33,732 nt of DNA. Source: a virus. The notes beneath the pieces were generated by a model, which made no database searches, had not been told where the DNA came from, and saw only the letters and a list, made by a program, of their open reading frames with translations. This document shows, in pieces, positions 12,641 through 21,400 of this stretch (positions are counted from its first letter, which is position 1; every line of letters starts with the position of its first letter). The position numbers and the translations under genes are program-made. The stretch lies in IMG/VR virus record IMGVR_UViG_3300047325_000009, positions 1 to 33,732 of that record; one strand, written 5' to 3'.

Positions 12641-13687
12641 ATGAGCACCAACGTTCTGCCCTCATGGGTCGATTGGGCCCGCCGCGCAGACCCGGATGGC
12701 GCTATCGCCGTTATCGCTGAGATGCTGTCTCAGTGCAACGAGATCATGAAGGACATGATCTATCAGGAGGGCAACCTCCCGCTCGGCCACAAGACCACCG
12801 TTCGCGTCGGGCTGCCGCAGGGTGTGTGGCGCGCGGCCAACCAGGGCGTTCCGTCGTCCAAGTCGATCACCGCTCAGTTCACCGACAGCATCGGCGAGCT
12901 GGTCGATTATTCGATCGTGGACAAGTCCCTGGCCGAACTGAACGGCAACGTCGAGAAGTACCGATACAGCGAGGATATGTCCCACGTCGAAGGTCTGTCG
13001 CAGCAGATCTCGTCGGGCCTGTTCTACCTGAACGAAGCGACGACGCCGACGACCTTCACCGGTTTGGCGCCACGCTATAACACGGTCAACCCGGCAAATG
13101 CCAAGTCGGCCGCGAACGTGCTGGATGCCGGCGGTACGGGATCGGCCAATCTGTCGATCTGGCTCGTGGGCTGGGGCGATCACACCACGTTCGGCATCTT
13201 CCCGAAGGGCTCGCAGGCCGGCTTGGTCTACGAGGACAAGGGCGATGTCGTGCCGGCGTATGACTCCAACGGAAACCGTTTCGAGGCGTACACCTCGTAT
13301 TTCCGGTTCAAGCTCGGCCTGTGCGTCAAGGACTGGCGCTACAATGTCCGCATCGCCAATGTGGACACCACGACGGCCGGTCTCGCTGGCCTGACGCCGC
13401 CCGACCTGTTCTCGCTGATGTCGCAGGCTGTCATCAAGCTGCCGACCGCATCGCGCCGCACCTCGGGCATCACCGAGAGCGACGCGCCGGGCGATCCGGT
13501 TCCGGGCATCATGCCGGCGTGGTACGTCAACCGCACCGGCCGAGTCTGGATGGATATTCAGGCGATCCGCGACAAGAACGTCCTGATCTCGTCCAAGGAT
13601 TACGCGGGCGATCCGGTGCTACTTTTCCGAGACATTCCGATCAGGGTAGTAGATTCACTTACCAATTCTGAAGCGCGAGTGGTCTAA
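12641..13687 (+). CDS. major capsid protein
   Basis: 348 residues. It builds the icosahedral shell. The order portal-scaffold-this gene, the length, and the sequences LPLGHKTTVRVGLPQGVWRA, DSIGELVDYSIVDKSLAELN, and NRTGRVWMDIQAIRDKNVLI near the end match the podoviral coat proteins of the BPP-1-like group. The last 22 sense codons (13619-13684) are written in rare-looking codons (CTA, CTT, CGA, AGG, GTA, TCA, TCT), unlike the CTG/CGC/GTC/TCG preference of the rest, although the protein end IPIRVVDSLTNSEARVV looks normal. This recoded stretch directly abuts the inserted HNH gene. Confidence 0.9.
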   Translation: MSTNVLPSWVDWARRADPDGAIAVIAEMLSQCNEIMKDMIYQEGNLPLGHKTTVRVGLPQGVWRAANQGVPSSKSITAQFTDSIGELVDYSIVDKSLAELNGNVEKYRYSEDMSHVEGLSQQISSGLFYLNEATTPTTFTGLAPRYNTVNPANAKSAANVLDAGGTGSANLSIWLVGWGDHTTFGIFPKGSQAGLVYEDKGDVVPAYDSNGNRFEAYTSYFRFKLGLCVKDWRYNVRIANVDTTTAGLAGLTPPDLFSLMSQAVIKLPTASRRTSGITESDAPGDPVPGIMPAWYVNRTGRVWMDIQAIRDKNVLISSKDYAGDPVLLFRDIPIRVVDSLTNSEARVV

Positions 13688-13690
13688 AAA

Positions 13691-14431
13691 ATGCCCAAAA
13701 CCCCCGAGCAATTGGCTAGGTATGCTGCGACTCAGCGTGAGCGGCTACATGCTATCGCCATTGCGGAGGGGCGCGACCCTACGTTGATCGGTCGGCCACC
13801 GAAGGTCACTCCGGAAGAAAAGCGCGAGAAACGTCGGTTGAAGGCTCTCCGCGCAAACGCAAAGCGACGAGAGAAGAAAATCGCAGCCGGCTGGGTCCCC
13901 TCTAAAGCCGGTGCCAAGCGGCGCCTAACCGACGAAGAGCGTCAAGCCAATCGTATCGAAACCTATAAGCGCTTCCGTGCAAATCATCTGGAAGAACGGC
14001 GGGTTTATGAGAAAGAATGGATGAGGCGCAAGACGATCCAGAACGCAATCGCCGAAGGCCGTTATCCTGGTGCGAAAGGCTATTTGGCCCGCAAGAGCAA
14101 GGAAGATGTTGAAGCGTATCTCGCCGCATGGCGATGCGATGAAGGCAAATTCTATAAGGCGGTAAAGGCGCAGAACTCTCGCTGCAAGAAGTTAGGCGTT
14201 CCCGGCATCCTGAAGCTTCAGGATGTTATGACCGCCTTCGCTGAACAGGGCGGTTGTTGTGCATTTTGCGGGGCCGAGTTCACGGAAGAAAAGCCGGAGA
14301 TTGACCATTGGGTGCCGATATCTAAAGGCGGGTCGAATGAGGGAGCCAACATTCGCCTGATGCACAGCGAGTGCAATAAGACGAAAGGCTCGAAGACCCC
14401 GGAAGAACTCGCCGTGCGATATGCGGCCTAA
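13691..14431 (+). CDS. free-standing HNH homing endonuclease
   Basis: 246 residues. A basic, helical N-terminal half (EEKREKRRLKALRANAKRRE, EERRVYEKEWMRRK) likely contacts DNA. The HNH domain is at the C-terminus: CCAFCGAEF (189-197), EIDHWVPISKGGSNEGANIR (203-222) and HSECNKTKG, with the CxxC pair, catalytic DH, and Asn. It stands alone three bases after the major capsid gene and before the cement protein, where related phages have no gene; it is therefore a mobile insertion. Codon use is less GC-biased than in the virion genes. It probably cleaves the capsid gene 3' end of phages lacking it. Confidence 0.88.
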   Translation: MPKTPEQLARYAATQRERLHAIAIAEGRDPTLIGRPPKVTPEEKREKRRLKALRANAKRREKKIAAGWVPSKAGAKRRLTDEERQANRIETYKRFRANHLEERRVYEKEWMRRKTIQNAIAEGRYPGAKGYLARKSKEDVEAYLAAWRCDEGKFYKAVKAQNSRCKKLGVPGILKLQDVMTAFAEQGGCCAFCGAEFTEEKPEIDHWVPISKGGSNEGANIRLMHSECNKTKGSKTPEELAVRYAA

Positions 14432-14442
14432 GGAGATTTAGA

Positions 14443-14967
14443 ATGTTTGTCGATAATTCACTCAGCTTCAACGGTGGTTGGACCACGCCGCAGGCCATCA
14501 CGGCGACGGCCAACGGCTCCAGCATCATCGATATCACGGGCGCCGGCTCGGGCAACGCGCCCGCGATGATCGGTGGCTTCCCGGCGACCAAGAACGCAAT
14601 CGGCAATGACTACGGTCTGGCCGATGGCGAGGCTGTTCCGTATCTGTATCTGACGGTCACGACCGCAGGTACGGGCGCCGGCACGCTGACGGTGTCGATC
14701 CAGGAAGCGCCGGACAACGGCTCTTACTCGCCGGGCACGTACACGACGGTCTATACGTCCACGACGTTCGTGGGCACGACGCTGACGCTGGGCACGGTGC
14801 TGCTTGTGCCGCTGCCCCCGCGCATTCCGGGCACGCTGCCGCCGCGTTTCTATCAAGTCGTCTATACGGTTGCATCCACGCTGACGGCTTCGGTTCTCGC
14901 CGGCCTCGTGATCAACCCGCCGTCGTCGCTGACCGGTCAGGCTTACCCGCGCAACTTCGTGGGCTAA
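14443..14967 (+). CDS. Bbp16-like capsid cement protein
   Basis: 174 residues from ATG 14443 with a good ribosome binding site (AAGGAGAT). The product starts MFVDNSLSFNGGWTTPQAIT, contains SSIIDITGAGSGNAPA and YLYLTVTTAGTGAGTLTVSI, and ends FYQVVYTVASTLTASVLAGL. It is a beta-sandwich-like protein of the Bbp16 capsid cement family of BPP-1-like phages, which bind the outer shell at the symmetry axes and stabilise it. The usual position is directly after the coat gene; here the HNH gene separates them. Confidence 0.8.
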   Translation: MFVDNSLSFNGGWTTPQAITATANGSSIIDITGAGSGNAPAMIGGFPATKNAIGNDYGLADGEAVPYLYLTVTTAGTGAGTLTVSIQEAPDNGSYSPGTYTTVYTSTTFVGTTLTLGTVLLVPLPPRIPGTLPPRFYQVVYTVASTLTASVLAGLVINPPSSLTGQAYPRNFVG

Positions 14968-14969
14968 TG

Positions 14970-15003
14970 GGATGGGCGGTCTTAGGGCCGCCCTATCCTT
15001 TCT
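14970..15003 (+). terminator. terminator-like hairpin after cement gene
   Basis: GGATGGGCGG (14970-14979) pairs with CCGCCCTATCC (14988-14998) with one bulge, followed by TTTCTC. It lies right after the stop of the cement gene and could give partial termination, lowering downstream expression relative to coat and cement proteins. Confidence 0.6.
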
Positions 15004-15021
15004 CATTTGCAAGAGGTTCAA

Positions 15022-15444
15022 ATGAATATCCCGCAGGATCGTCCGGCCTACCGCATCCTTGAAGGTTCGTTCTTCGGCCCCGACGATCATCTCTACAAGG
15101 AAGGCGAGTGCATCGTTTTCGATGATGAGCCGAATGAGCAGATGGAGCCGTTGAACGATCTCGCGCGTGAGGCGATGAACACGTACCTGACGAAGCTGGA
15201 CAAGCTAGCCCAGGCCGTTGCCGAGAAGAACGGTCGCTCGTTCGCCTCGCGTCGTCCGACGCTGGAAGAATCGATGGCGAACGCGCACCAGGAAGCGCGC
15301 CGCGTCGAACTGATTTCGGGCGACGGCGGCGTGCCGCTGATGGGCGCCAAGCGTGGCCGTGGTCGCCCGCGCATCGAGAAGCTGGGCGGCGAGGAAGTTC
15401 CGGAGACGCGCGGCAAGTCCGGCAATCTGCGCATTAGCGCGTGA
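15022..15444 (+). CDS. 140-residue head protein with AT-hook-like motif
   Basis: MNIPQDRPAYRILEGSFFGP opens a small beta domain (DDHLYKEGECIVFDDEPNEQ) followed by a helix (LAREAMNTYLTKLDKLAQAV). The C-terminal third contains KRGRGRPRIEK, with the GRPR core of an AT-hook, near residue 112. In known proteins this motif inserts into the minor groove of AT-rich DNA. Phages of this group have a similar-sized protein after the cement gene, sometimes with a basic tail. A role in holding DNA inside the capsid is possible but is inference. Confidence 0.6.
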   Translation: MNIPQDRPAYRILEGSFFGPDDHLYKEGECIVFDDEPNEQMEPLNDLAREAMNTYLTKLDKLAQAVAEKNGRSFASRRPTLEESMANAHQEARRVELISGDGGVPLMGAKRGRGRPRIEKLGGEEVPETRGKSGNLRISA

Positions 15445-15710
15445 TGGCGTCGCCGTCACTGATAGATGCGGGGAAGATGATGGGCACTCGTTGGATCAAG
15501 GCGGCGACGCAGAATAAGGGCGGCCTGCACCGCAGCCTTGGGATTCCCGAAGGCGAAAAGATTCCCAAAGCGCGCATTGAAGCAGCGACGCACTCCGACA
15601 ACCCGAAGACTGCCGCGCAAGCCCGGCTGGCGGAAACGCTGGAAGGCATGCACCACAAGAAGCGATCCGCCAAGGAAATCCGAGGCAAGCTTTACGGTTC
15701 GAAGGAATAG
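15444..15710 (+). CDS. 88-residue head-region basic protein
   Basis: ATG 15444 overlaps the upstream stop. The product is MASPSLIDAGKMMGTRWIKA, then KGGLHRSLGIPEGEKIPKAR and AAQARLAETLEGMH, ending with a Lys-rich tail. The phrase WI-KA----GGLHRSLGIPEGEKIP ... ARLAETL is recurrent in small phage proteins encoded beside capsid genes (often written with GALHKSLGVPEGEKIP). Their role is unknown; the fold looks helical and basic, so DNA or head binding is possible. Confidence 0.65.
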   Translation: MASPSLIDAGKMMGTRWIKAATQNKGGLHRSLGIPEGEKIPKARIEAATHSDNPKTAAQARLAETLEGMHHKKRSAKEIRGKLYGSKE

Positions 15711-15713
15711 AAC

Positions 15714-16100
15714 ATGGCCAGCAAGTCGTCACGTCTCTACAAGGATTCGCCGACCACGGAGCGGGACGACGCGACGGGCAAGGTTGGTGTTGTCAAGCCC
15801 AAGGCGGCCGATACCGAGGACATGGGCACGACCAACGCCGAAGGGCAGGGCATGCCTGTCGTGACCCATCAGGTCGAGCGCCGCGAGATGGCCCATCGCC
15901 ATGTCGGCGAGCGCTTGGCGATGCACGCACGCCATGAAGGCGAGCACGGCGGCAAGCCGGACGAAGCCATGAATACCAGGCATGAGGAAGAACTGCACGC
16001 CATGCATGGGCGCCACATGTCCGAGATGAAGAAGATGAACACTCGCCATGAGAAGGGCGAAATGCCCGCTCCGGCTGACAAGATCGAGGCGAAGGAATAA
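15714..16100 (+). CDS. His/Met-rich repeat protein
   Basis: 128 residues: MASKSSRLYKDSPTTERDDA, a short Pro/Thr linker, and then a helical region packed with His and Met: REMAHRHVGERLAMHARHEG, MNTRHEEELHAMHGRHMSEM, KKMNTRHEKGEM. The unit M--RHE-EL--MH-RH recurs about every 11-12 residues, placing His on one face of a helix. Such spacing could bind metal ions or a nucleic acid, or be a coiled coil with polar core. It lies between two head proteins, suggesting a minor virion protein. I know no family name. Confidence 0.6.
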   Translation: MASKSSRLYKDSPTTERDDATGKVGVVKPKAADTEDMGTTNAEGQGMPVVTHQVERREMAHRHVGERLAMHARHEGEHGGKPDEAMNTRHEEELHAMHGRHMSEMKKMNTRHEKGEMPAPADKIEAKE

Positions 16101-16102
16101 TC

Positions 16103-17275
16103 ATGGCGCTCACCGGAACTGAAGTTCTGTTCGTCCTGCCCGTTGCCGCAAATGGACAGCCGGCCGCAACGACCGAACAAACGACGACGGCGGCTATCGC
16201 GTCTCTCGCAGGCGCTGGCACCAGCCCCACATTTACCAACATCACGCTGACGGGGCTTCTATACGAATCCGCGTCGAACAACCTGACGGCAACCGGAACG
16301 ACGCAGGGAACCGCCCTTGCGCTGACGACGGAAGTCAACCGGCTGACGACTGTGGCGTCTGGGTCCGGCGTCACGCTCCCCGTGTCGGCTGGCGGCCTGA
16401 CGATTCTGGTCGTCAACAACGGCGCCAATTCGCTTCAGGTTTACGGTGCCGGAACCGACACGATCGATAGCGTCGCCAGCTCGACCGGCGTTACGCAAAT
16501 GATCGGGTCCGCAGTCCTCTATATCTGTCCGGCGGCGGGCGTTTGGTACTCGGAGGGGCTTGCCACCGGTTACGCGGGCTCACTGCAAACGTTCAGCTTC
16601 ATCAATGCCATTACCGCGCATGCGGGCGGCGGCCAAGGCTCGGCAACACCTTTGACGACGATGGTCAACCGCGTGACGACCGTTGCGACGGCTGGCGATT
16701 CTGTGGTTTTGCCGACCGCCGCGCCTGGCATGAATGTGACCGTCATCAATTCGGGCGCCAATTCTCTCGCCGTGTTCCCTGCCGGCACGGATGCGATCAA
16801 CGCGCAGACTGCATCGACATCGTTTATCATGCAGCCCAACAGCGTGACGGAGTTCTTTACGACGGTTGTCGGCTTCTGGCACACGGTCTATTCGGCCAAT
16901 GTGCCGCAGCCCGTCGTGTACAACACCAATACGGCCACCGCGTCTACCACGCTGACGGCTGCAAATCTGGCGGGCGCCACGGTCGAAGTCGATCTCGGCT
17001 TGACTGGGACGCTGGCTGGCGCAGCCAACGCGACGTTGCCGACCGTTGCAGCTCTCGTTGCGGCGGTTCCTAACGCCATAGCCGGACAGACTTATAAGCT
17101 CCGTATCATCAACGCTTCGTCCGGCGCGTTCACATGGACGGTTCTGACGAACACCGGCTGGACGCTGACCGGCACGATGACGATCGCGCAGAACACGTGG
17201 CGTGATTTCATCGTCACGTTCACGAGTTTGTCGGCGGCCACGCTTCAGTCGGTCGGCACCGGCACTTACTCGTAA
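16103..17275 (+). CDS. head fibre or decoration protein with duplicated domain
   Basis: 390 residues, Thr/Ala/Gly-rich and all-beta. Two tandem copies of one domain are visible: TEVNRLTTVASGSGVTLPVS with LVVNNGANSLQVYGAGTDTI (about 75-115), and TMVNRVTTVATAGDSVVLPT with TVINSGANSLAVFPAGTDAI (about 187-232). Each ends with an aromatic strand (VWYSEG, FWHTVYS). A different third part follows (LAGATVEVDLGLTGTLAGAA) with AGQTYKLRIINASSGAFTWT. Duplicated small beta domains with the NN-GANSL-V-GAGTD phrase are common in phage surface-exposed head or tail proteins; receptor contact or capsid decoration is likely. Confidence 0.65.
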   Translation: MALTGTEVLFVLPVAANGQPAATTEQTTTAAIASLAGAGTSPTFTNITLTGLLYESASNNLTATGTTQGTALALTTEVNRLTTVASGSGVTLPVSAGGLTILVVNNGANSLQVYGAGTDTIDSVASSTGVTQMIGSAVLYICPAAGVWYSEGLATGYAGSLQTFSFINAITAHAGGGQGSATPLTTMVNRVTTVATAGDSVVLPTAAPGMNVTVINSGANSLAVFPAGTDAINAQTASTSFIMQPNSVTEFFTTVVGFWHTVYSANVPQPVVYNTNTATASTTLTAANLAGATVEVDLGLTGTLAGAANATLPTVAALVAAVPNAIAGQTYKLRIINASSGAFTWTVLTNTGWTLTGTMTIAQNTWRDFIVTFTSLSAATLQSVGTGTYS

Positions 17276-17322
17276 TCGGATACGAGCGCTCAGACAAAGG
17301 GCGCCCGTTCGAAAGGCTTATC

Positions 17323-17688
17323 ATGGATATCCTGCCGAAGATGATCGACATGGCGCGCACGCCTGCACAAATCGCGGACGATGGCGACACGGGTCCGAGC
17401 GCGCCGATTTACCCATATGGCTTGTGCATTTGCCTGTGCGACGAAGAGTTGGCAAAACTCGGGCTTTCGACCGATGACGTGGAAATCGGCGACATGCTGC
17501 ATATCCACGGGCTGGCCAAGGTCACGTCGGTTTCCACGAACGACACCGAGAACGGCAGCAGCACGCGAATTGAATTGACGCTGGCTTATCTATCGGCGCC
17601 GGTCGAGAACGAGGACGAAGAGAACGCAGAAAACGAGCGCGCGACGGCGCCGCAGGATCGCCGGGCTCGTCTGTACAAGAAGGGCTAG
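17323..17688 (+). CDS. capsid staple-like protein
   Basis: 121 residues. The central part, PYGLCICLCDEELAKLGL then VEIGDMLHIHGLAKVTSVST and RIELTLAYLS, matches the conserved core of small proteins annotated as capsid staple proteins in BPP-1-like and related phages. These clasp neighbouring coat subunits. The N-terminus (MDILPKMIDMARTPAQ) is helical and the tail is acidic then basic (DEENAENERATAPQDRRARL). It follows a 47-nt gap after the decoration gene and precedes the tail adaptor, as expected. Confidence 0.75.
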   Translation: MDILPKMIDMARTPAQIADDGDTGPSAPIYPYGLCICLCDEELAKLGLSTDDVEIGDMLHIHGLAKVTSVSTNDTENGSSTRIELTLAYLSAPVENEDEENAENERATAPQDRRARLYKKG

Positions 17689-17694
17689 CGCGTC

Positions 17695-18489
17695 GTGGGC
17701 ACGAACGTCGTCGCGATCGTCAACCGAGCTTTGCTCCAAATGGGCGCCCGAGCCCAGGTGAGCAGCATTGACCCTAGCGACGGCAGCGTTGAAGCCGACG
17801 CGGCGTCGGTTCTGTTTACGCCCACTTTCGAATCCCTCGCCCGCACGGCGCATTGGAACTGCTTGCGCAATCAAGCCACGCTGTCGCTTCTCGCGGCGGC
17901 CATCGGCACACCCGAAAACCCGAACGGCACGACGTTGCCGCTGCCGCCGTCGCCATGGCTTTATGCCTATGAGTTGCCGTCCGACTGTCTGGCGATGCGG
18001 TTTCTTGTGCCGTCACTGCCGAGCACGGGCGTAGGCGTTCCGTTCACGACGATCAACAACGCTGCCGCGACCAACCTGCCGAACGGCGGCCAGATCCCGT
18101 ATCAGGTGTCCTACGCGACCGACGACAACAACAATCCGATCCAGATCATTCTGACAAACCAGTCGCAGGCGCAAGCGGTCTATACCGTCAACCAGCCCAA
18201 TCCGGTCATCTGGGACAGCTTGTTTCAACAGGCCATGGTGTCGGCGCTGGCAGCGTTTCTCGTGCCCGCACTGAACATGAACATGCAGTTGATGGCCAGC
18301 AGCATCGCGAGCGCCGAACGGGCTATCGTGGCGGCACGGACGGCCGATGGAAATGAAGGAACTCCTACGCAAGACCATGTCCCCGACTGGATGAGAGCAC
18401 GTCGTGGCGAGGGTTCCGGATACGGTTTCGGTTGGAACCAGGGCGGCTATATGTATGGCGGCTACTGCGATATGGTTTGGGGCGGCTAA
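17695..18489 (+). CDS. tail tubular protein A / adaptor (gp11-like)
   Basis: 264 residues from GTG 17695. It corresponds to the T7 gp11-type adaptor that binds beneath the portal and carries the nozzle and fibres. Characteristic segments are NRALLQMGARAQVSSI, TFESLARTAHWNCLRNQATL, PSPWLYAYELPSDCLAMRFL and DSLFQQAMVSALAAFLVPAL, followed by a helix NMNMQLMASSIASAERAIVA. The end is Gly/Tyr-rich (GYGFGWNQGGYMYGG). It is directly followed by the nozzle gene, stop to start with no gap (TAA then GTG). Confidence 0.88.
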   Translation: MGTNVVAIVNRALLQMGARAQVSSIDPSDGSVEADAASVLFTPTFESLARTAHWNCLRNQATLSLLAAAIGTPENPNGTTLPLPPSPWLYAYELPSDCLAMRFLVPSLPSTGVGVPFTTINNAAATNLPNGGQIPYQVSYATDDNNNPIQIILTNQSQAQAVYTVNQPNPVIWDSLFQQAMVSALAAFLVPALNMNMQLMASSIASAERAIVAARTADGNEGTPTQDHVPDWMRARRGEGSGYGFGWNQGGYMYGGYCDMVWGG

Positions 18490-21400
18490 GTGGCCGGCTC
18501 GACCTCAATCCAGAACTCGTTTGTTGCAGGCGAGCTAAGCCCGTCGATTTTCGGTCGCACGGATCTCAATAAATATCATTCCGGCGCGTCCACGATGCGC
18601 AATCTCTTCGTCAATTATCGCGGCGGCGCGTCTTCTCGCGCGGGCCTCGCTTATGTCGGAACGTGCAAGCAATCCGGCACAGGATTGCCCCCGCGCGACA
18701 TCCCGTTTCAGTTTTCCGTCACGCAGGGCTATGTGTTGGAGTTCGGCGATCAGTATATGCGCGTGAAGTCGAACGGCGCGTATGTGATTGAGGCGACCGA
18801 GGCCATCACGAGCGCCACGCAAGCCAACCCGGCCGTGATCGGCATTGCAGCGCACGGCTATTCCGCAGGCGACTGGATTTTCATCACCGGCATGCTCGGG
18901 ATGACGAATTTCAACGGACTGACCTGGATCGTCAATACGGTGCCCGATGCCAACCATGTGACGCTGACAGACCTGTTCGGCAACGTGGTGTCGTCGGGTC
19001 TGTTCAATGCCTACACCTCGGGCGGCACGGCGGCGCGGATCTATACCGTGGTCTCGCCCTATGCTGCCGTGGATATACCCTATCTCAAATATACGCAATC
19101 GGCCGATACGATGACGCTGTGCTGCGTCAATCAGGCGACGCGGTTTGAGTATCCGTCCTATGAGCTTGTGCGCAACGGCAACACGGCATGGGTATTCACG
19201 GCCGATACGTTCCAGTCGGTTATCGCGGCGCCGACGATCACAAGCGTAGTCGCCAACCATTCCACGACGCTCAGCACCTATTACGCTTATGGCGTGACGG
19301 CGATCGACAAGACGACAGGCGAAGAAAGCGTCGTGTCGAACACGGTCTCGGTGCAGAACAACGATATCTCGATCAACGCCGGTTCGAATGTCATCACCTG
19401 GACGCCGGTACCGAACGCGGTCAGTTACAACATTTATGGGTCAACGCCGTCTTACTCGGTCGATATCCCGGTTGGTGCCGATTTCGGTTATCTGGGATCG
19501 GCTGTCGGCCTGAGTTTTACAGACACCAATATCGTTGCCGATTTCACGACCGTTCCGCCACTGCATCAGAACCCGTTCGCGCGCAATCAGGTACTGACTG
19601 TGCCCGTACTGGTCGGAGGCACGGGCATCACGGGCACGATCACGTTCTCGTTCTCTAGCGCGACCGGTAGCGGGTTTATTGCGGAAGCTGTCGTCATCGG
19701 CGGCGTGCTTGAAGCAGTCATCGTCGTGAATGGCGGCCAGAACTACGTGCTCGGTACCGACACGCTGACATTGACGGGCACATGGACGACGGCGCCAAGC
19801 GTGACCTACACGACCGGTCCGGCGAGCGGCACCTATCCTGCGGTCGCGGCGTACTATCAGGAGCGGCGCGTTTATGCGAGCACGCTCAACAATCCCGATA
19901 CGTATTTCATGAGCCAGCCGGGCGCGTTCGCGAATTTCGATAGCGCCACCCCGACCGTGGATAACGACGCGATCACCGGAACGCCATGGGCGCAGCAGGT
20001 GAATGGTATCCAGTTTATGGTGCCGATGCCTGGCGGCCTCGTGGTGCTGACAGGCAAAGGGGCGTGGCAGGTCAATGGCGGCAACTCGGCCGCGATCACG
20101 CCGGCCGATCAGGATGCCAATCCGCAAGCGTACAACGGCTGTAACAACATCGTGCCACCGATCACGATCAATTACGACATTCTTTATGTGCAGTCGAAGG
20201 GCTCCATCGTCCGCGATCTGGCCTATAATTTCTTCGTCAACATCTACACCGGCACCGATTTAACTGTACTGTCGAACCATCTGTTTACCGACCATACGAT
20301 CGTGCAATGGGCCTTTTCGGAGGAGCCTTATAAGATCGTGTGGGCCGTTCGCGACGACGGCATCCTGTTGAGCCTGACCTACCTCAAAGAACAGGATGTT
20401 TATGCGTGGGCACGGCACGACACGAACGGGCTCGTTGTAGGCGTTACCGTTGTGACGGAACCGCCTGTCGATGCAGTTTACGTTATTGTCAAGCGCTATA
20501 TTCAGGGCGGTTGGAGGTATTATTCCGAGCGCATGGACAATCGGTCATGGACAACGGCCGAAACCTGCGTTTGCTCGGACGCGTGTTTGCAATTGCCAAT
20601 GAACACCCCGAATGCAGCGCTGACGCCGAGCGCCATCGGCAACACGAACAACATTACTGGCGTCAATATCGTTTATGGCGGTTCTGGCTACACGAGCCCG
20701 ACCGTGATCGTGCTGGACCCAACAGATAGCGGGACTGGTGCCACGTTCTCGGCAACCGTCGTCGGCGGGGTGATAACGGCGATCACTCCAGTAACGAGCG
20801 GACAGAACTACGCGCCCGGCTCGGCAATCGTGATTTCCGATCCGACAGGTTCGGGCGCAATTGCTCAAGCGCTCGTGACGAACTACGTGACGTTCACCGC
20901 CAGCACGTCCGTGTTCACGAGCGCGAACATCGGCGACGTGATCCGGGTCGATGGGGGTAACGCGACTGTAACCAGTTATGTGAGCGGGACGCAGGTGGTC
21001 GGCAATGTCACGATCCCGTTGACGGAGACATTGCAGAACAATCCGAACAATCAACCGGTTCCTGCTGCCGCTGGAAACTGGACGATCACGACGCCGGCAT
21101 CTCAAGTGAGCGGCCTCAACCACCTAGAGGGCCAGACGGTTTGCATCTTGGCTGACGGCAGCGTGGTCGATAATCAGACCGTCGTGAATGGGACGGTGAC
21201 TCTCCCGCGCGCCTATTCGGCCGTGACGGTCGGCTTGCCCTATACCTGCCAGTTGCAGACGATGTATTTTGATCCACCGGGGCAGCCTTCGACGCTTTCG
21301 ACGCGCCGCAAACTGATCAATTCCGTTGGCATTATCATGGAGGCCACGCGCGGCATTCAGACTGGGTCAAACCAGCCCGACGCCAGCACGCAGCCCAATG

